Below, piece after piece: positions 1-5,804 of a stretch of 13,464 bases of DNA. Positions within the stretch are counted from its first letter, which is position 1, and each line of letters opens with the position of its first letter. Made by a program: the position numbers and the translations under genes. Below the pieces are notes generated by a model, which made no database searches, had not been told where the DNA came from, and was given only the letters and a program-made list of their open reading frames with translations. Source of the stretch: Bacteroidales bacterium UBA5833 (GTDB lineage: Bacteria > Bacteroidota > Bacteroidia > Bacteroidales > Lentimicrobiaceae); NCBI GenBank assembly GCA_002433025.1, contig DJGZ01000009.1:1505-14968 (forward strand), written 5' to 3'.

Positions 1-24
1 TTCAACTTTTTAAGCTGTATTACA

Positions 25-85
25 ACTAGTGAATATCATCACAAACTTACCACTTTTCTGCATCCCCTGATCCCCCGGGCCCCGC
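25..85 (-). repeat. Flank repeat R1 (hydrolase downstream flank)
   Basis: First of three copies of the sequence that lies downstream of the intact hydrolase (R3, from 6182) and of the displaced 3' end at 5023 (R2, from 4967). The conserved core is 28-57, and weaker similarity continues to about 85. On the minus strand all copies contain TAAGTTTG and finish with TATTCAYTRG next to TTG. The boundary falls between bases 26 and 25. Here the matching hydrolase fragment is about 530 bases away (612-840), as if something had inserted between the fragment and its tail. Confidence 0.7.
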
Positions 86-162
86 TTTAAGCTCCGGATA
101 CAAGGGTTGCAGACACAGCCATTTTAAGCGGCCGATAGTTTCACCGCCCCGCCCCCGGATGT

Positions 163-176
163 CCCGGATATCCGGG
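163..176. repeat. Perfect 14-bp palindrome CCCGGATATCCGGG
   Basis: A fully self-complementary GC-rich sequence about 50 bases beyond the stop of the small membrane-protein gene (225-452, minus). It could form the stem at the end of that transcript, but no T-run follows on either strand. A terminator role is therefore only a possibility. Confidence 0.4.
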
Positions 177-224
177 GCCTGTCGCTTCCGGTTTCAATAT
201 TCAGGGCGCTTTTATTAAAATCCG

Positions 225-452
225 TTAAGCCAGGTGCTCACCGGCAGCCTGATCATCAGGCCGGGCCAGTTTCCTTACTTTCCGCTCCCGGATAATTCTT
301 CTGATAAAATCAATGGAATGAAGCACGGCAGTAATTATTGACATTACTGCAATAATGGCCAGATACAAAAGAATTGCATCGCTTGCGCCGCCCGTTCCTG
401 CATAGGCAAAAGAACCTGAAAGCAATAAGGAAATCAACAACGCTTTTTTCAT
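225..452 (-). CDS. Small exported or membrane protein, unknown function
   Basis: This 75-residue reading frame starts at ATG (452). The N-terminus looks like a signal peptide: MKK, a hydrophobic core to about residue 14, then SFAYA with likely cleavage after residue 18. A second hydrophobic segment (about 27-47) is followed by a strongly basic stretch, RRIIRERKVRK, at 51-61. The expected topology is one inner-membrane helix with a basic cytoplasmic tail. I recognise no family. It lies between a decayed hydrolase fragment and flank repeat R1, in what looks like an insertion. A TAnnTTTG element lies at 573-580, leaving a leader of about 115 bases. The signal-peptide pattern supports coding, but the small size limits certainty. 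Confidence 0.55.
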   Translation of the reverse strand: MKKALLISLLLSGSFAYAGTGGASDAILLYLAIIAVMSIITAVLHSIDFIRRIIRERKVRKLARPDDQAAGEHLA

Positions 453-572
453 GGTTATCCACTTTTCGGTTATTTAATATTTCCTGTTCCTATATCCGTA
501 AATGCACTTCACATCAATTCCCGCTATTCCCTTTAATTTTAAGCAATTGAAGGTCATTGGCAAACGCCCTCT

Positions 573-580
573 CAAATATA
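573..580 (-). promoter_or_regulatory. Possible Bacteroidota -7 element, TATATTTG
   Basis: An exact match to TAnnTTTG on the minus strand, upstream of the small membrane-protein gene. I see no TTTG -33 element at 19-21 bp, and the leader to the ATG at 452 would be long (about 115 bases). Support is weak. Confidence 0.3.
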
Positions 581-588
581 CTGCTTTT

Positions 589-620
589 CCGGGTAGTTTT
601 AATACTCCCGGCTACCTTTT
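589..620 (+). terminator. Hairpin followed by T-run, plus strand
   Basis: CCGGG (589-593) pairs with CCCGG (607-611), with AGT/ACT inside and one bulged T. A run of five T follows at 616-620 on the plus strand. No plus-strand gene lies upstream, so it may be a relic or act weakly from the other side. It sits just beyond the stop of the displaced hydrolase fragment. Confidence 0.3.
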
Positions 621-840
621 TACCTTTATTCTGTTTCCCTTCAGTATCCGCTCCACTACCTCCCTTACCCGCTCAGGCTCCTCGAAATGCGGACTTTGGG
701 CGGAATGCCCAAAGGTAAAAAATGCCTTTCCAGGCGCCTGAAACGCTTCAAAACAGCGTTTCGCCAGGGTCCAGGAAACGGCATGGTCATAACGGTCGTG
801 CAGAAAATAAACAGGAATCTCCGCCCGGTTTACCAACCGG
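612..840 (-). pseudogene. Displaced 3' end of alpha/beta hydrolase (copy 1, decayed)
   Basis: This encodes only the C-terminal part of the hydrolase found intact at 6241-7338, from NRAEIPVYFLH through HFEEPERVREV to a different tail. Similarity begins abruptly at base 840, the same hydrolase position where copy 2 begins. The open frame continues to 929, but those residues are unrelated to the hydrolase. The nucleophile Ser and the HGG oxyanion motif are absent. The triad Asp is kept (DRYD), while the catalytic His is replaced: SAQSPHF here versus SAHSPHF in the intact gene. About ten further substitutions make this the older copy. A functional hydrolase is excluded, though the frame could still be expressed as a short peptide. 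Confidence 0.8.
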
Positions 841-920
841 AAAAGAGATGCCAAACAATAAATCCCCATGACTGCACTGACCGCTGTTGAAGTGGAGATA
901 TTCCGGAGCAGGCCGGTAAA

Positions 921-1042
921 GTTCAACACTTGCTTAAATCCTTTTTAGTCCCGCAATTTCTGCGGGGACAGTCCCAGAAAGGTCACGGCTGCAATATTTG
1001 CTTTTTACTCAGCGACTGCGTTTAAGTCTTATTTGTTACCGC
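921..1042 (-). repeat. attC-like element 3, after fic
   Basis: The 5' arm GCGGTAAC (minus strand of 1035-1042) begins just after the fic stop codon. It pairs over eight bases, one of them a G.T wobble, with GTTACTGC, which would form if the cassette start (2268 downwards) were joined to the G at 927. Inner boxes CTTAAA (1021-1026) and TTTAAG (933-938) pair over six bases. The 3' end, GTTGAAC (921-927), is a perfect GTTRRRY. A CCCGCA/TGCGGG hairpin lies inside. The inner boxes are short, so this is the weakest of the three elements. Confidence 0.45.
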
Positions 1043-1049
1043 CGGGCAT

Positions 1050-2150
1050 TTATATTAATTCATAATTTGTGCTTCTACCACCGCTTGCTTCTTTTTGTAA
1101 AATGTCCTTCTTCATTAAATCCTGAATATCCCGAAGAGCTGTATCTTGTGAACACTTATTAATTTTCGCCCATTTCGAGGTTGTCAACTTTCCGTCAAAT
1201 CCATCAAGCAGTATGTTTATAATTTTTTGTTGCCTGTCATTAAGAATTTTGGTGGAATGCAATTTCCAAAATTCTGCTTTATGAAGTATTTTTGATAAAG
1301 TTTCTTCGGTGGAGTCAATAGCATTTATTAAGCATTGCAAAAACCACAAAATCCATTCTGTAATATCTGAATTTCCTTTTTGTGTCTTTTCAAGTTTTTC
1401 ATAATACTGTTTTCTTTCAATTCTAATTTGCGCAGACATACTATAAAAACGTCTGATGCTTTTATCCGAACGCGCCAATATCATATCTGTAATTGCTCTT
1501 GTTATTCGCCCGTTTCCATCATCGAAAGGATGAATTGTAACGAACCATAAATGAGCAATAGCTGCCTTAAGAACCAAATCTATTTCATGCTCGTTTTCAA
1601 ACCAGTCCAGGAATCTGTTCATTTCTGGTTCTATCCTGTCTGAACCCGGAGCTTCGTAGTGAACTTTTTCTTTTCCCATAGGTCCCGATACAACCAGCAT
1701 CGGACCAGTCGTATCTTTTCTCCAGCCTGCAACTGTGATTTTATAAAGATTACTCCATCCTGATGGAAACAGTGCTGCATGCCAACCAAACAATCTGTCT
1801 CTGGTCAAAGGCATATCATATCTTTGAGTAGCGTCAAGCAGCATTTCAACAATACCGTCAACGTTACGGTCCGAATCCACTGCTCCTGCAAAGTCAATGC
1901 CTAATCGACGAGCAATTGAAGAACGTACTTGTTGTACATCCAAAAATTCGCCTTCTATTTCTGATGATTTAGTAACATCTAAAGTCAGCGTATTCAATAC
2001 TGCTTCTTTTTGCAGATCAAAACCAAGTGACTCCATTTTACCTGATAGTCTTCCTTGTTGATTTCTGGCTTCACCTAATTTTATCATCACTTTTTTATTG
2101 TCCCAGGTGAAGTCTGTCCAGTTTTCGTTTTCGTGTATATAAAGTTTCAT
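1050..2150 (-). CDS. fic: Fic-domain AMP-transferase, class II, with winged-helix C-terminus
   Basis: This 366-residue Fic protein should transfer AMP from ATP to a protein target in the cytoplasm. Residues 1-17 resemble the DUF4172-type start of the family. S62-S-E-I-E-G67 fits the class II inhibitory motif (S/T)xxxE(G/N), whose Glu blocks ATP binding. HPFDDGNGR at 207-215 is the complete catalytic motif, so the enzyme looks active. Residues of about 300-366 resemble a winged helix-turn-helix, suggesting it binds its own promoter. I chose ATG at 2150. An upstream in-frame TTG at 2171 lies inside the -7 promoter element, so it cannot be the start. The gene is the last of three cassette-like units and has its own promoter and four TGCGGAGA repeats upstream. 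The target protein is unknown. Confidence 0.9.
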   Translation of the reverse strand: MKLYIHENENWTDFTWDNKKVMIKLGEARNQQGRLSGKMESLGFDLQKEAVLNTLTLDVTKSSEIEGEFLDVQQVRSSIARRLGIDFAGAVDSDRNVDGIVEMLLDATQRYDMPLTRDRLFGWHAALFPSGWSNLYKITVAGWRKDTTGPMLVVSGPMGKEKVHYEAPGSDRIEPEMNRFLDWFENEHEIDLVLKAAIAHLWFVTIHPFDDGNGRITRAITDMILARSDKSIRRFYSMSAQIRIERKQYYEKLEKTQKGNSDITEWILWFLQCLINAIDSTEETLSKILHKAEFWKLHSTKILNDRQQKIINILLDGFDGKLTTSKWAKINKCSQDTALRDIQDLMKKDILQKEASGGRSTNYELI

Positions 2151-2244
2151 TCTCCGCATGTTATGCGACAAATATACTCTTTATTCTCCGCAAATGAAAC
2201 ATTCTCCGCAAAATATGCTCCGATTGTAGTGCTTAATCTCCGCA
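2151..2244 (-). promoter_or_regulatory. Four TGCGGAGA direct repeats, candidate Fic operator
   Basis: On the minus strand TGCGGAGA occurs at 2151-2158, 2185-2192, 2203-2210 and 2237-2244, with start-to-start spacings of 34, 18 and 34. The first copy abuts the fic ATG, the second lies between the promoter elements and the others lie upstream. This placement would let a DNA-binding protein block transcription. The Fic protein's own winged-helix domain is the obvious candidate, which is inference. Confidence 0.6.
2169..2176 (-). promoter_or_regulatory. fic promoter, -7 element TATATTTG
   Basis: An exact TAnnTTTG match. A TTTC about 19 bases upstream could serve as the -33 element. Transcription would begin near 2162, giving a leader of about 12 bases before the ATG at 2150. 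This decides the start codon in favour of ATG over the upstream TTG. Confidence 0.55.
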
Positions 2245-2265
2245 ATGTCGGTTTTATGCCTGCAG

Positions 2266-2323
2266 TAACCGGGAATATTCGCTGGGTCTTACAGACCGCT
2301 CATATTCCTATTTATTGGCAACA
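2266..2323 (-). repeat. attC-like element 2, after the exported-protein gene
   Basis: A compact element of about 60 bases, the best of the three. The 5' arm TGTTGCCAAT (2314-2323) pairs with GTTGGCAACA, which would form if the cassette start at 3049 joined the G at 2269. Inner boxes GGAATAT (2302-2308) and ATATTCC (2272-2278) pair over seven bases. A terminal stem GGTCT/AGACC (2285-2289 with 2293-2297) has a three-base loop. Two nested stems with unpaired spacers match attC architecture. The crossover would fall between 2269 and 2268, although the in-place GTTACTG fits GTTRRRY poorly. Confidence 0.6.
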
Positions 2324-2327
2324 GTTT

Positions 2328-2954
2328 TTATATATCATTTTTTAAGTCTACAAGAAATTGCTCAATTACCTCTCTAATTGAAGCCGAACCCATTTTTCTC
2401 AATCCAGTTTTTCTTGTTACAAATGCATATTTTCCAAGTGGAGAATTTTTATCACCATCCATGATATCAGAGCAATAAATTTTATCATTGTCTAAATATT
2501 TTACTCGAATTTGACAAAGTCCATGAATCTTTATATATCCAAATCCTATTAATCGAGAATCAAGTGCTTCTAAATAAATCTCTATAGAATTTTGCACAGT
2601 AGTATCGATTTGAATATTTGATTCTTGAAATAGTTTATCAATATATTGGGCTACTCTCAAAATACTATTTTCTTTTGCAAATTCAGATAAATTTTCAATA
2701 CGTTCAGTAGAACAATCAATATGTTGGAGTCCTTTGATTTCTCTATAATCATATAATTCGACACGTATCTTTTGTCCATTAAAATCATATTTTTCAATCG
2801 TTTTATAATATGGGAATCGTTTCCCTGGAAGATAGCCATATTCATAATCGATTTTCTTATTTCGTACACTCTCAATCGGGGTCATTATTTTAACTTGAGA
2901 ATAGCCTAAAGAAAATATAAATGTGGAAATAATTATCAGGATTAATTGCTTCAT
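2328..2954 (-). CDS. Small exported protein of unknown function
   Basis: A 208-residue protein with a clear signal peptide: MKQ, hydrophobic residues 4-16, then LGYSQ with likely cleavage near residue 19. There is no lipobox Cys, so the mature protein is probably periplasmic. I recognise no catalytic motif. The C-terminal half alternates hydrophobic strands and ends in a helix (SIREVIEQFLVDL, 191-203). That layout loosely recalls the accessory periplasmic lipoproteins with a strand-helix core, but this is only an impression. The gene is much more AT-rich than its neighbours, consistent with separate acquisition. I found no clear TAnnTTTG promoter in the 90 bases upstream, so it may depend on readthrough from the ImmA-PIN unit. 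Confidence 0.8.
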   Translation of the reverse strand: MKQLILIIISTFIFSLGYSQVKIMTPIESVRNKKIDYEYGYLPGKRFPYYKTIEKYDFNGQKIRVELYDYREIKGLQHIDCSTERIENLSEFAKENSILRVAQYIDKLFQESNIQIDTTVQNSIEIYLEALDSRLIGFGYIKIHGLCQIRVKYLDNDKIYCSDIMDGDKNSPLGKYAFVTRKTGLRKMGSASIREVIEQFLVDLKNDI

Positions 2955-3041
2955 ATATTTTGTTATTAGTTTTCAATCATAATGTAACAATTATCAATCC
3001 GTCTTATTCATTTAGAAGTTGTGTCGGTCGTTTTCAAAATT

Positions 3042-3180
3042 GTTGCCAACGTTTTTGCGCTTGGCGTTCGTGCGGGTTTTCAGGGCACAAAACTGTCAAA
3101 CCAGCACTAAAGTTGATTTGAAAAACTGAACTTGAATTTAAGCACTTCACCCCGCATGACGCCAAACGCATGTTGGCGGT
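3042..3180 (-). repeat. attC-like element 1, after the PIN gene
   Basis: An imperfect inverted repeat with arms of about 30 bases around a loop of about 75. The outer arm ACCGCCAAC (3172-3180) is a perfect nine-base complement of GTTGGCGGT, which is the start of the same unit at 4959-4967. It matches the sequence actually adjacent (GTTGGCAAC, 3042-3050) less well. Inner boxes TTGGCGT (3159-3165) and ACGCCAA (3061-3067) pair over seven bases, and pairing continues through TGCG/CGCA and CATGCGGG/CCCGCACG. The crossover would fall between 3050 and 3049. Confidence 0.6.
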
Positions 3181-3203
3181 TTGTGCTTCATTTCTGTCAT
3201 TGG

Positions 3204-3701
3204 TTATGTCAAGGAACATTGGAATTTAATGTCTAACTCGTCAATAAACTGAAAGTCGTTAATCCATTTAATTCCCATGTTGTCACAAACGTTTGGAATT
3301 TTTATTTTATTTGAGTTTAAAGCTGTTACCTTTTCTTCTTTGGTAACTATAGTTGCATTTTCGTGTAAAGCATGTGCAATAACCCAAGGGTCAGCTAGTG
3401 AACGAGCCTTTGTATTGTCAACTAACTCCGGATAATCTTCTAAAATTTTACGAATGTGTATTGTAATCGGTTCGCTAATTTTATTGATTGGAATTTTGCT
3501 CCCTTTCAACCATTTTGAGAGGTCGTCTTCTGTCCGAATGATTTCTTCGTAAACCAATTCAGGAATAAAAATCTTTCCGCTTTTTCCGAGTTCAGTTAAG
3601 ATTTTCCAATAATCAGGGCAAAATTTGGGGTTGTAGTATTTCTGCCATGCTTGGATTAACACATTGGCATCCAAACAATATTTGTTTGCCTTAGTGCTCA
3701 T
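3204..3701 (-). CDS. PIN-domain protein, DUF4411 family, probable RNase toxin
   Basis: A 165-residue protein, close to the usual length for DUF4411 PIN-fold proteins, which are predicted metal-dependent RNases. The acidic residues expected in a PIN active site are visible: D11 in YCLDANVLI, E52/E53 in LVYEEII, D104 in SLADPWVIAHAL and D140 in NVCDNMGI. The ADPWVIAHA block is characteristic of the family. Its ATG overlaps the stop of the upstream ImmA/IrrE-like gene by four bases (ATGA), so the two are translationally coupled. This fits a toxin-antitoxin pair in which the HTH-protease protein is the antitoxin or regulator. The attC-like element 1 begins 23 bases after the stop. The RNA target cannot be deduced. 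Confidence 0.85.
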   Translation of the reverse strand: MSTKANKYCLDANVLIQAWQKYYNPKFCPDYWKILTELGKSGKIFIPELVYEEIIRTEDDLSKWLKGSKIPINKISEPITIHIRKILEDYPELVDNTKARSLADPWVIAHALHENATIVTKEEKVTALNSNKIKIPNVCDNMGIKWINDFQFIDELDIKFQCSLT

Positions 3702-4876
3702 CTAAATAATTGGGATTCGAGTTTTGGAAATTTATTTACTTGAACATTTAATAGATTACTAGCTAATGTAGGCTCGATAAAGCCGCCACGAAATGCATCT
3801 AAAACAGTTTGCGTGAATAGTCTGCTGTTCCGGTTAAGTTGTAACAAAAAGTAATTCGGTCCGCCTGGTTTATCCTTTTCTTTTAGTTTGGCTTTTTTTT
3901 CAGCTTCTCTTTCCAAATACTCCGCATAATCAATGTCAGCTTGCTTTTTTAACTTCTGATATGTTGGTGTCTGAATAATATTAAGATTCAATGCACGAAC
4001 TAAAAGAGCAAATGAGCTTACACCTAATTGCTTTGCAACCTTGAAAACATCTTTAGAAGTCTGAAAAGAAGTTGAATCAAAACTCAAAACAATTTCTTTT
4101 GGCATTAAAGCATTTGCCGCAACTTCATTGCAGAATAATTCAACTGGATGAAACTTGTCTTTGTGTTTTATGTCGGGCTCAACTTCATTTGAAATGCCTG
4201 TTTCAGCTATCCAAATGTGAGCTAACTCATGAACAAGTGTAAATAATTGTGATGCATTCCAATCGTCTGAGTTTACAAAAACGAAGGGTGCATGTGGGTC
4301 AGCAATTGCAAAACCTTGCAACTCTTCCGAATCTAGTTTAAGTCGAGAGTGAATAAAGCTTGTTCTTGAAACAAAAATGCCATTCGTTTCAGCTGCATCA
4401 ATCCACTCCTTGATGGGGTTATCTGTCTTGTAGAATGCTGGATTTATTTTTAATGTGTCAAGAATGTCTTTTGCTACGGCTTGAGGGTTATCTTTTAGTG
4501 AATAGCGACCTACAAAAGCTAATTTATCTTCTTGATTTTCTGAATAAACATCACTTATCCATGCTTGCTTTTGTTGAATTTCTCTAATGATAAAAATTGA
4601 AGAAGTTGTCAGATTTTTTGAGCCTGATTTTCTAAAGTCTTGAAGTGGCTGAAAGTCACGAGGAACATCTGGTAAAAAGAATAAAGCAAATGGTCTTTTA
4701 TAAGCTTTTGCAAGGGTTTGTGCTTGTCTTATTGTCGGATGATTTGTCCCTGCTTCCCACTCTTTTAATTTGTCAACCGTTACGGAAACTTTGGCAGCAG
4801 CAGTTTCTTCGGTCATTCTTGCCGATTCTCTTGCCCATTTAAGAACATTTGGTGTTATGTATGCTTTGTCTGCCAT
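3698..4876 (-). CDS. XRE-family HTH protein fused to an ImmA/IrrE metallopeptidase
   Basis: A 392-residue two-domain regulator. An XRE-type helix-turn-helix occupies about residues 8-65. The M78-type zinc metallopeptidase domain follows, with HELAH at 216-220 (two zinc-binding His plus catalytic Glu) and a likely third ligand, E246, in VELFCNEVAANALMP. Lysine- and glutamate-rich residues 318-337 probably form a coiled linker, and the last 50 residues resemble the C-terminal part found in this fusion family. Fusions of this kind are known partners of PIN and other toxins, and related ImmA/IrrE proteases cleave repressors or inhibitors. Here it overlaps the PIN gene by four bases. Likely role: DNA-binding autorepressor and controller of the PIN toxin. 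The peptidase looks intact, but its substrate is unknown. Confidence 0.88.
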   Translation of the reverse strand: MADKAYITPNVLKWARESARMTEETAAAKVSVTVDKLKEWEAGTNHPTIRQAQTLAKAYKRPFALFFLPDVPRDFQPLQDFRKSGSKNLTTSSIFIIREIQQKQAWISDVYSENQEDKLAFVGRYSLKDNPQAVAKDILDTLKINPAFYKTDNPIKEWIDAAETNGIFVSRTSFIHSRLKLDSEELQGFAIADPHAPFVFVNSDDWNASQLFTLVHELAHIWIAETGISNEVEPDIKHKDKFHPVELFCNEVAANALMPKEIVLSFDSTSFQTSKDVFKVAKQLGVSSFALLVRALNLNIIQTPTYQKLKKQADIDYAEYLEREAEKKAKLKEKDKPGGPNYFLLQLNRNSRLFTQTVLDAFRGGFIEPTLASNLLNVQVNKFPKLESQLFR

Positions 4877-4884
4877 TTAGGTCT

Positions 4885-4892
4885 CAAAAATA
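4885..4892 (-). promoter_or_regulatory. Candidate promoter of the immA-like/PIN operon, TATTTTTG
   Basis: A match to TAnnTTTG, with TTTG 22 bases further upstream. The start of transcription would fall within a few bases of the ATG at 4876, implying a nearly leaderless message. Confidence 0.35.
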
Positions 4893-4903
4893 CAAATTTT
4901 AAG

Positions 4904-4947
4904 GTCGGTTTTGTCAAAATACTAATGTTTTGTCGGTAGCTGTCGGT
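4904..4947 (-). promoter_or_regulatory. Direct repeats upstream of the immA-like gene, candidate operator
   Basis: GTTTTGTC (plus strand) occurs at 4908-4915 and 4927-4934, 19 bases apart. GTCGGT occurs at 4904-4909, 4932-4937 and 4942-4947. The repeats surround the predicted promoter and could be bound by the XRE domain of the gene product. Confidence 0.4.
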
Positions 4948-4958
4948 TTTTTAGCATG

Positions 4959-4967
4959 ACCGCCAAC
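4959..4967 (-). repeat. Upstream cassette junction GTTGGCGGT
   Basis: On the minus strand GTTGGCGGT marks where flank repeat R2 ends (G at 4967) and the immA-like/PIN unit begins (TT at 4966-4965). Its perfect complement is the first arm of attC-like element 1 at 3172-3180, more than 1.7 kb away at the other end of the unit. Confidence 0.55.
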
Positions 4968-5022
4968 TAATGAATATCATCCCAAACTTATAACTTTTCC
5001 TGATCCACCCGACACGACCTCT
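4967..5022 (-). repeat. Flank repeat R2
   Basis: Second copy of the sequence found downstream of the intact hydrolase, directly following the displaced hydrolase 3' end at 5023-5242. Together they form a 276-base unit (4967-5242) matching the 279-base stretch 6182-6460. It contains TAAGTTTG on the minus strand (4983-4990). Confidence 0.75.
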
Positions 5023-5242
5023 TTATTCATTTACCCTTCCTTTCAGTACCCGCTCCGGCACCTCCCTTACCCGCTCAGGCTCCTCGAAATGCGGACTGTG
5101 GGCGGAATGCCCAAAGGTAAAGAATGCCTTTTCAGGCGCCCGAAAAGCTTCAAAATAGTGTTTCGCCAGGGTATAGGAAACCGTATAGTCATACCGGCCG
5201 TGCAGAAAGTACACGGGTATCTCTGCCCGGTTTAGCTGCCGG
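5023..5242 (-). pseudogene. Displaced 3' end of alpha/beta hydrolase (copy 2, well preserved)
   Basis: This encodes the last 71-72 residues of the hydrolase at 6241-7338. The match begins at base 5242 and runs to the same stop codon. By my reading there are about 11 base differences, seven of them silent, and three amino-acid changes (V to A, Q to R, V to L). The triad Asp (GRYDY) and His (SAHSPH) are kept, but the nucleophile and oxyanion motifs are absent, so it cannot be an active enzyme alone. An open frame with ATG at 5325 runs into it, but its first 30 or so residues are unrelated and probably fortuitous. It lies between higA and the ImmA-PIN unit. Confidence 0.85.
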
Positions 5243-5424
5243 ATACCAGGGATGGGGACCCTGCCAGTGAACGGCGGCCGCGTTGAAGGCGTAACGGTTG
5301 ATGCAATGAACCGTCGCATGTTCACTGCACATTGTTGTTTATATAGTATGTGGCAAGCAGGAGCATAAACATAGGAAACCCGCTTCCGGCAATGTTTTCA
5401 ACCTGCTGATGGAAACCGTGCACT

Positions 5425-5793
5425 TCAGGAAGCTAATTGATAATCGGTTATAAGCAATTCCGGCGATAAATTGAGGCGTTTTGTTAATAGCCGGATCATT
5501 TCAACAGTTAGTTTCCTTTTGCGGTTAAGTATCTCCGAAACCCTGCTTTTACTGCCAAATACTTCTACCAGATCAATTTGCCTCAGTTGTAACTCTTCCA
5601 TTCTTATCCTGATGGCTTCTATCGGGTCAGGAGTTTCAATGGGAAAGTGTTTCTTTTCATATGCATCAACCAATACTCCAAGAATATCGGCTTCGTCACT
5701 TTCGGGCGTGCCGGCAGGCGCGTCAAAGACCTCTTCAAGCCTCTTTAAAGCAAGTTTATAGTCCGCATCCGATTTAATTGGTCTGATGTTCAT
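5425..5793 (-). CDS. higA: HigA-type antitoxin, XRE helix-turn-helix
   Basis: A 122-residue antitoxin. The N-terminal half (about 1-50, with the acidic stretch PESDEADILGVLVDAYEKKHF) is the helical part typical of COG5499 HigA proteins. Residues of about 57-112 form an XRE helix-turn-helix (MEELQLRQIDLVEVFGSKS, then RVSEILNRKRKLT). It should bind and neutralise HigB and, with it, repress the operon promoter. The gene follows higB after 11 bases, in the toxin-first order usual for hig loci. The likely operator is the palindrome at 6138-6152. Confidence 0.9.
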   Translation of the reverse strand: MNIRPIKSDADYKLALKRLEEVFDAPAGTPESDEADILGVLVDAYEKKHFPIETPDPIEAIRIRMEELQLRQIDLVEVFGSKSRVSEILNRKRKLTVEMIRLLTKRLNLSPELLITDYQLAS

Positions 5794-5804
5794 CGTTTTT
5801 TGTG

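Larger units (their letters stand above)
927..4966 (-). mobile_element. Putative array of three integron-like cassettes (ImmA-PIN, exported protein, Fic)
   Basis: I infer three units from junction pairing: 3050-4966 (immA-like plus PIN), 2269-3049 (exported protein) and 927-2268 (fic). All genes point the same way, each unit ends in an attC-like hairpin, and the hairpin's first arm is complementary to the start of its own unit, as expected for a circularised cassette. Known integron arrays share this layout and often carry toxin-antitoxin genes. No integrase gene is present in the window, so this is either a cassette cluster lacking an integrase or a look-alike family of repeats. Confidence 0.5.

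Noticed and set aside
2151..2171. Upstream TTG start for the Fic protein (seven extra residues)
   Set aside because: The TTG lies within the TATATTTG promoter element and the extra residues read through a TGCGGAGA repeat. The ATG at 2150 gives the usual family N-terminus.
2315..3049. TTGGCAACAGTTTT (2315-2328) and its near-perfect inverted copy (3036-3049) as terminal repeats of a small transposable element around the exported-protein gene
   Set aside because: No target duplication flanks it, and the same pairing is explained better by the cassette model, where the start of each unit complements the first arm of its own downstream hairpin. The neighbouring units show equivalent pairings.
3034..3219. 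61-codon minus-strand open frame
   Set aside because: It lies across attC-like element 1 and overlaps the end of the PIN gene. It has no start signal or recognisable protein features.
5243..5424. A fourth attC-like element after higA
   Set aside because: GTTTCCATC (about 5410-5418, minus) resembles the complement of the higBA unit start, and AGCAGG/CCTGCT could be inner boxes. But the arm has a mismatch and I could not place a G^TT 3' end, so the evidence is too weak to list.
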